The notes under the pieces are model-generated. The model had not been told where the DNA came from. It saw nothing but the letters and a program-made list of their open reading frames with translations, and did no database searches. Positions 60,957-64,000 of a DNA stretch of 64,000 nucleotides are shown here, piece after piece. This stretch comes from Parabacteroides timonensis (lineage in GTDB: Bacteria; Bacteroidota; Bacteroidia; Bacteroidales; Tannerellaceae). The position numbers and the translations under genes are program-made. The stretch is taken from assembly GCF_900128505.1 (NCBI RefSeq), contig NZ_LT669941.1, positions 3,466,420-3,530,419 of the forward strand. Direction: 5' to 3'. Position 1 is the first letter of the stretch; each line of letters starts with the position of its first letter.

Positions 60957-63900
60957 TTAAAATGAAAGGTTAACACCAAATGAATAATTTCTTGTCAGCG
61001 GATAATAGCTACTAGACACAGATAAGTCTTTCATATTGTAAGCAGATTCCGGATCGACACCGTCAAAACCAGTAATAGTGAACAGATTGTCTACACTAAA
61101 ATACACTCTCAGGCGAGTTATGCCCGAATCAGCCAACACCCGTTTAGGTAATGAATAACCAATCTGCATATTTCTCATCTTCAGATAAGAGGCATTCTGC
61201 ATCCAGAAAGTAGATGTCATCCAGTTCTTTTTCGAATCTTTCATCGACAGACGTGGATAAGTGGCATCCAGGTTATCCGCTGTCCAGCGATCCAGATGAT
61301 ATTCGGTTACTTTGCCACCGTTATAGAAAGCCTTGTTGATTTCAGCTTTTACAATAGCATCTACCATACCGGCTCCCTGCATCAATGCAGAAAAATCAAA
61401 ATTCTTATATTCAAAGCCCAGACGAAGCCCAAAGTTTATTTTAGGGAAATAAGTACCTAACGACTGACGATCGTTTTCATCTATCTTATTATCGTTGTTC
61501 AGGTCTTTATACTTAAGATCGCCCGGCTTGGCTCCCCATATTTGTGTAGGGTGTGCGTCGATATCCGCCTGGTCTCTAAAAATGCCTTCACAAACATAGC
61601 CATAGATATTGTTTATAGGATCGCCTACCGAACGTCCGGGAGTATCACCTCCGCTCAAATCAGTAATTTCATTATGCACATAACTGAAATTGAACGTCGC
61701 ATAATATTTAAAATCGTTGATCTGATTATTGTGGCTTATCTGCATTTCCATACCTGTATTACGAACCTTTCCGGCATTCTGCATCGGAGGTTTTACACCG
61801 ACAATCTCAGGAATAGGCAACTCCAGTAAAATATCCCTGGTATTCTTGATAAAGAAGTCACCGGTAAAGCTCAACTTTCCACCGAAGGCATCTGCATCGA
61901 CACCGACATCTATCTGGTCTGTCTTTTCCCAGGTAATAATGGAGTTAGCCATCTTATCATTAATTGAAATACCCGGATACAGCATATTTCCAAAGTTATA
62001 ATCCTGACCGAACATATAAGTATTATAGAATGCATAATCGCCAATCTCCTGATTACCGAGCTGTCCCCAGGATGCACGGAACTTCAGGTTATCGATCCAG
62101 GAAGCTGTGAAAAAGCTTTCTTCAGACATACGCCAACCGGCAGAAAAAGAAGGGAATGCTCCGAAACGGTTGTATTTCGGGAAACGTGAAGTACCGTCGT
62201 ATCTGAGGTTCGCTTCCAACAGATAACGGTTATCGAAGGTGTAGTTCACACGGGCAAATGCCGAACGTAAAGCATATTCTACCTTGTTTCCTTCGGTTGC
62301 CTGCGTCGTAACATCACCTGCATTTATTTCACCCAGGCTGTTATTCAGGGGAAGATCTTTACGGGACGCGCCCAGAATACGATATTGGTTATACAACTGA
62401 GAATACCCCAATAAACCTTTCAGGTCATGTTTACCGAAACTCTTCGCATAATCCAGATAAGCCTGCAGGTTTACCTCGAGCATCTTATTATCCTTATTTT
62501 CCACAGAACTGCGGGTTGTCCGGATGGGATCTGTAGAATCAGCCGTATAGAACTTCATACTCCGCAAAAAAGTATGTTCGTCTTTCAGATTAAAGGTCGT
62601 AGAGGCATTTCCACGCAAAGATAATCCTTCGAGAATCTTATAGGTAAAAGATGCACTTCCCTGGAAATTATTGTTGTAAGTACGCGCCAAACCACTTTCC
62701 CGAGCAGAAGCTACAGAGTTGTGCTCATTCTTAAACAGTCCGTAATTCCCATTCTGAAACTGAATCGGAGTAACTGGTGTTTCACGAAAAGCATAATACA
62801 TTATATCTGTAATCCCGGTTGAAGGAGCAGCCATGCGGCTACGGTAAGCGGAAAGATTCAAGGACACATTCAATCGGTCGTTAATCTTTGCATCGAGGTT
62901 TGAGCGAACATTGAATTTGTTATAATCAGTATTCGGCATTAACCCTTCCTTATTATGATAGCCGAAAGAAAGAGAGTATTTAATTGCCTCAGATCCTCCG
63001 TTCACACTGAGATGATGGTTGTGGAACAGTCCGTTTTCACTGAACAAAGCATCCAACCAATCGCTATTGGCAAAATGATCGGGATCCGAACCGTCTTTTA
63101 ACTTTTGCAGCGCCGTATCATCATATAACCCTTCCAGACCATCATTCTTATAGGCTTCATTCAGCAGAACACCATAGTTGTAAGAATCCAGATATTTCGG
63201 TAGACGAGTGGCCTGCTGCCAGCCCACATACCCGTTGTAAGAAATAACCGGCTTGCCTACAGCTCCTCGTTTTGTGGTAATCAAAACGACACCATTCGCT
63301 GCACGTACTCCATAGATGGATGCTGCAGCCGCATCTTTCAGGACGGAAATATTTTCAATATCATTCGGATCGACATTACTCATCGACGATTCTACGCCAT
63401 CGACAATAACCATTGCTTCCGAGTTTCCTAACGTTCCAACACCACGGACACGCAGGGCAGCACCGTCCGCTCCCGGTTGTCCGGCATTTTGTACGATCGT
63501 TACACCCGATACATTACCTGTCAGCATATTGACCGGATCCGATGTCGTTCTGTTTTCAAGAACCTCTGCTTTCACACTACTCACGGCACCGGTCAGGTTC
63601 ACTTTCTTTTGTGTTCCGTAACCGACTACGACGATCTCATCCAGATTTTGTGTATCGTCCAATAAAGATACAGGAATATCATTCCGGTTATTTACCGGGA
63701 TATTCTGCTCCATATATCCGATATAAGAAACTTGTAAAATAGCATTCTGAGGCACTTCCAGAGTAAAATGCCCATCAAGATCCGTCACTGTACCATTCGT
63801 TGTTCCACGTTCTATCACATTCGCACCAATAACCGGTTCACCGGTTTTGTCTCTCACGACACCTGCCACCTTTTTCTTCTGCTGGGAAACTGATGCTTTC

Positions 63901-64000
63901 GTAGTCTTCTGCGAAATGACGATCATTTTCCCTTGAATAGAGTAACTCAATCCATTATCCAGTATAACCGACAAAACTTCTTCTACAGACGCATCCTTAA
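60957..64000 (-). CDS. SusC/RagA-type TonB-dependent transporter with STN domain (5' end outside window)
   Basis: At least 1014 residues are inside the window; the frame stays open to the right edge (KDASVEEVLSVILDNG), so the start lies beyond 64000. The first visible part is the end of a Secretin/TonB N-terminal (STN) domain (SVEEVL...YSIQGKMIVIS), then a carboxypeptidase-regulatory-like domain (VAGVVRDKTGEPVIGANVI), DEIVVVGYGTQKKVNLTGAV, plug, and barrel ending FGVNLSF. An N-terminal STN extension usually means control by an anti-sigma (FecR-like) and ECF sigma pair, which would be expected just beyond the right edge. Confidence 0.95.
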   Translation of the reverse strand, partial: KDASVEEVLSVILDNGLSYSIQGKMIVISQKTTKASVSQQKKKVAGVVRDKTGEPVIGANVIERGTTNGTVTDLDGHFTLEVPQNAILQVSYIGYMEQNIPVNNRNDIPVSLLDDTQNLDEIVVVGYGTQKKVNLTGAVSSVKAEVLENRTTSDPVNMLTGNVSGVTIVQNAGQPGADGAALRVRGVGTLGNSEAMVIVDGVESSMSNVDPNDIENISVLKDAAAASIYGVRAANGVVLITTKRGAVGKPVISYNGYVGWQQATRLPKYLDSYNYGVLLNEAYKNDGLEGLYDDTALQKLKDGSDPDHFANSDWLDALFSENGLFHNHHLSVNGGSEAIKYSLSFGYHNKEGLMPNTDYNKFNVRSNLDAKINDRLNVSLNLSAYRSRMAAPSTGITDIMYYAFRETPVTPIQFQNGNYGLFKNEHNSVASARESGLARTYNNNFQGSASFTYKILEGLSLRGNASTTFNLKDEHTFLRSMKFYTADSTDPIRTTRSSVENKDNKMLEVNLQAYLDYAKSFGKHDLKGLLGYSQLYNQYRILGASRKDLPLNNSLGEINAGDVTTQATEGNKVEYALRSAFARVNYTFDNRYLLEANLRYDGTSRFPKYNRFGAFPSFSAGWRMSEESFFTASWIDNLKFRASWGQLGNQEIGDYAFYNTYMFGQDYNFGNMLYPGISINDKMANSIITWEKTDQIDVGVDADAFGGKLSFTGDFFIKNTRDILLELPIPEIVGVKPPMQNAGKVRNTGMEMQISHNNQINDFKYYATFNFSYVHNEITDLSGGDTPGRSVGDPINNIYGYVCEGIFRDQADIDAHPTQIWGAKPGDLKYKDLNNDNKIDENDRQSLGTYFPKINFGLRLGFEYKNFDFSALMQGAGMVDAIVKAEINKAFYNGGKVTEYHLDRWTADNLDATYPRLSMKDSKKNWMTSTFWMQNASYLKMRNMQIGYSLPKRVLADSGITRLRVYFSVDNLFTITGFDGVDPESAYNMKDLSVSSSYYPLTRNYSFGVNLSF

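Noticed and set aside
1..64000. tRNA, rRNA, riboswitch or integrated prophage
   Set aside because: No cloverleaf, rRNA segment or recognised riboswitch core was seen by reading, and no phage structural genes; a covariance-model scan could not be run.

Overview
The window reads as a chromosomal segment of a gut Bacteroidota, most likely Parabacteroides or a close relative. The basis is: many copies of the Bacteroidota -7 promoter motif TAnnTTTG and almost no Shine-Dalgarno sequences; two SusC/SusD pairs; DUF3575/DUF3868, DUF3836 and DUF6383 proteins; a PorW/SprE-like type IX secretion (T9SS) lipoprotein; and T9SS-like sorting domains on two large surface proteins. The genus is an inference; no rRNA or tRNA gene is present.

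Layout. 1-1.6 kb: short-repeat-rich DNA, then a small fimbria-type pair (DUF3868, DUF3575). 1.7-6.5 kb: a C11 (clostripain) lipoprotein, a lamin-tail/T9SS cargo protein and asd. 6.9-11.9 kb: a 1326-residue secreted protein (DUF6383, S-layer-like) whose upstream region has a 33-bp inverted repeat around about 130 bp, which looks like an invertible promoter, followed by about 700 bp of palindromes. 11.9-16.4 kb: a four-gene operon (two paralogous outer-membrane proteins, an RmlD-like reductase, a stand-alone AICAR formyltransferase). 16.6-20 kb: TrpB2, a DUF3836 protein, hexokinase. 20.2-30 kb: an AraC regulator, a KilA-N pseudogene and a polysaccharide-utilisation-type operon (SusC, SusD, aryl-sulfate sulfotransferase, GH130 phosphorylase) preceded by direct repeats suited to an AraC dimer. 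30-38.5 kb: DUF2461, sialate O-acetylesterase, patatin/beta-barrel (type Vd) protein, GH2 beta-galactosidase with a CBM32-like tail.

38.6-46.9 kb: a seven-gene minus-strand operon led by a BlaI-type repressor and an M56 protease carrying a carboxypeptidase-regulatory-like fold and two TonB C-terminal domains, followed by TPR, TlpA-like thioredoxin, two beta-propeller lipoproteins and a small lipoprotein. Two TACGA-N5-TCGnA dyads 19 bp apart cover its promoter. It has no penicillin-sensor domain and looks like an envelope signalling system rather than beta-lactam resistance. 47-49.2 kb: DUF418 protein, dispersed repeats, MazEF. 49.4-52.6 kb: kdgK-eda-uxaC hexuronate operon. 52.7-58.8 kb: PorW/SprE-like protein, then aroA, a CCGxHxxC membrane protein and a metal ABC permease. 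58.8-64 kb: two eroded gene ends (UroD-like, RhaM-like), then a SusD/SusC pair on the minus strand; that SusC starts beyond the right edge.

The strongest candidates for new biology are the invertible promoter before the S-layer-like gene, the BlaI/M56-TonB operon with its operator pair, and the aryl-sulfate sulfotransferase inside a SusCD operon. Database searches, read mapping and expression data were not available, so family assignments rest on motifs and similarity recognised by eye.
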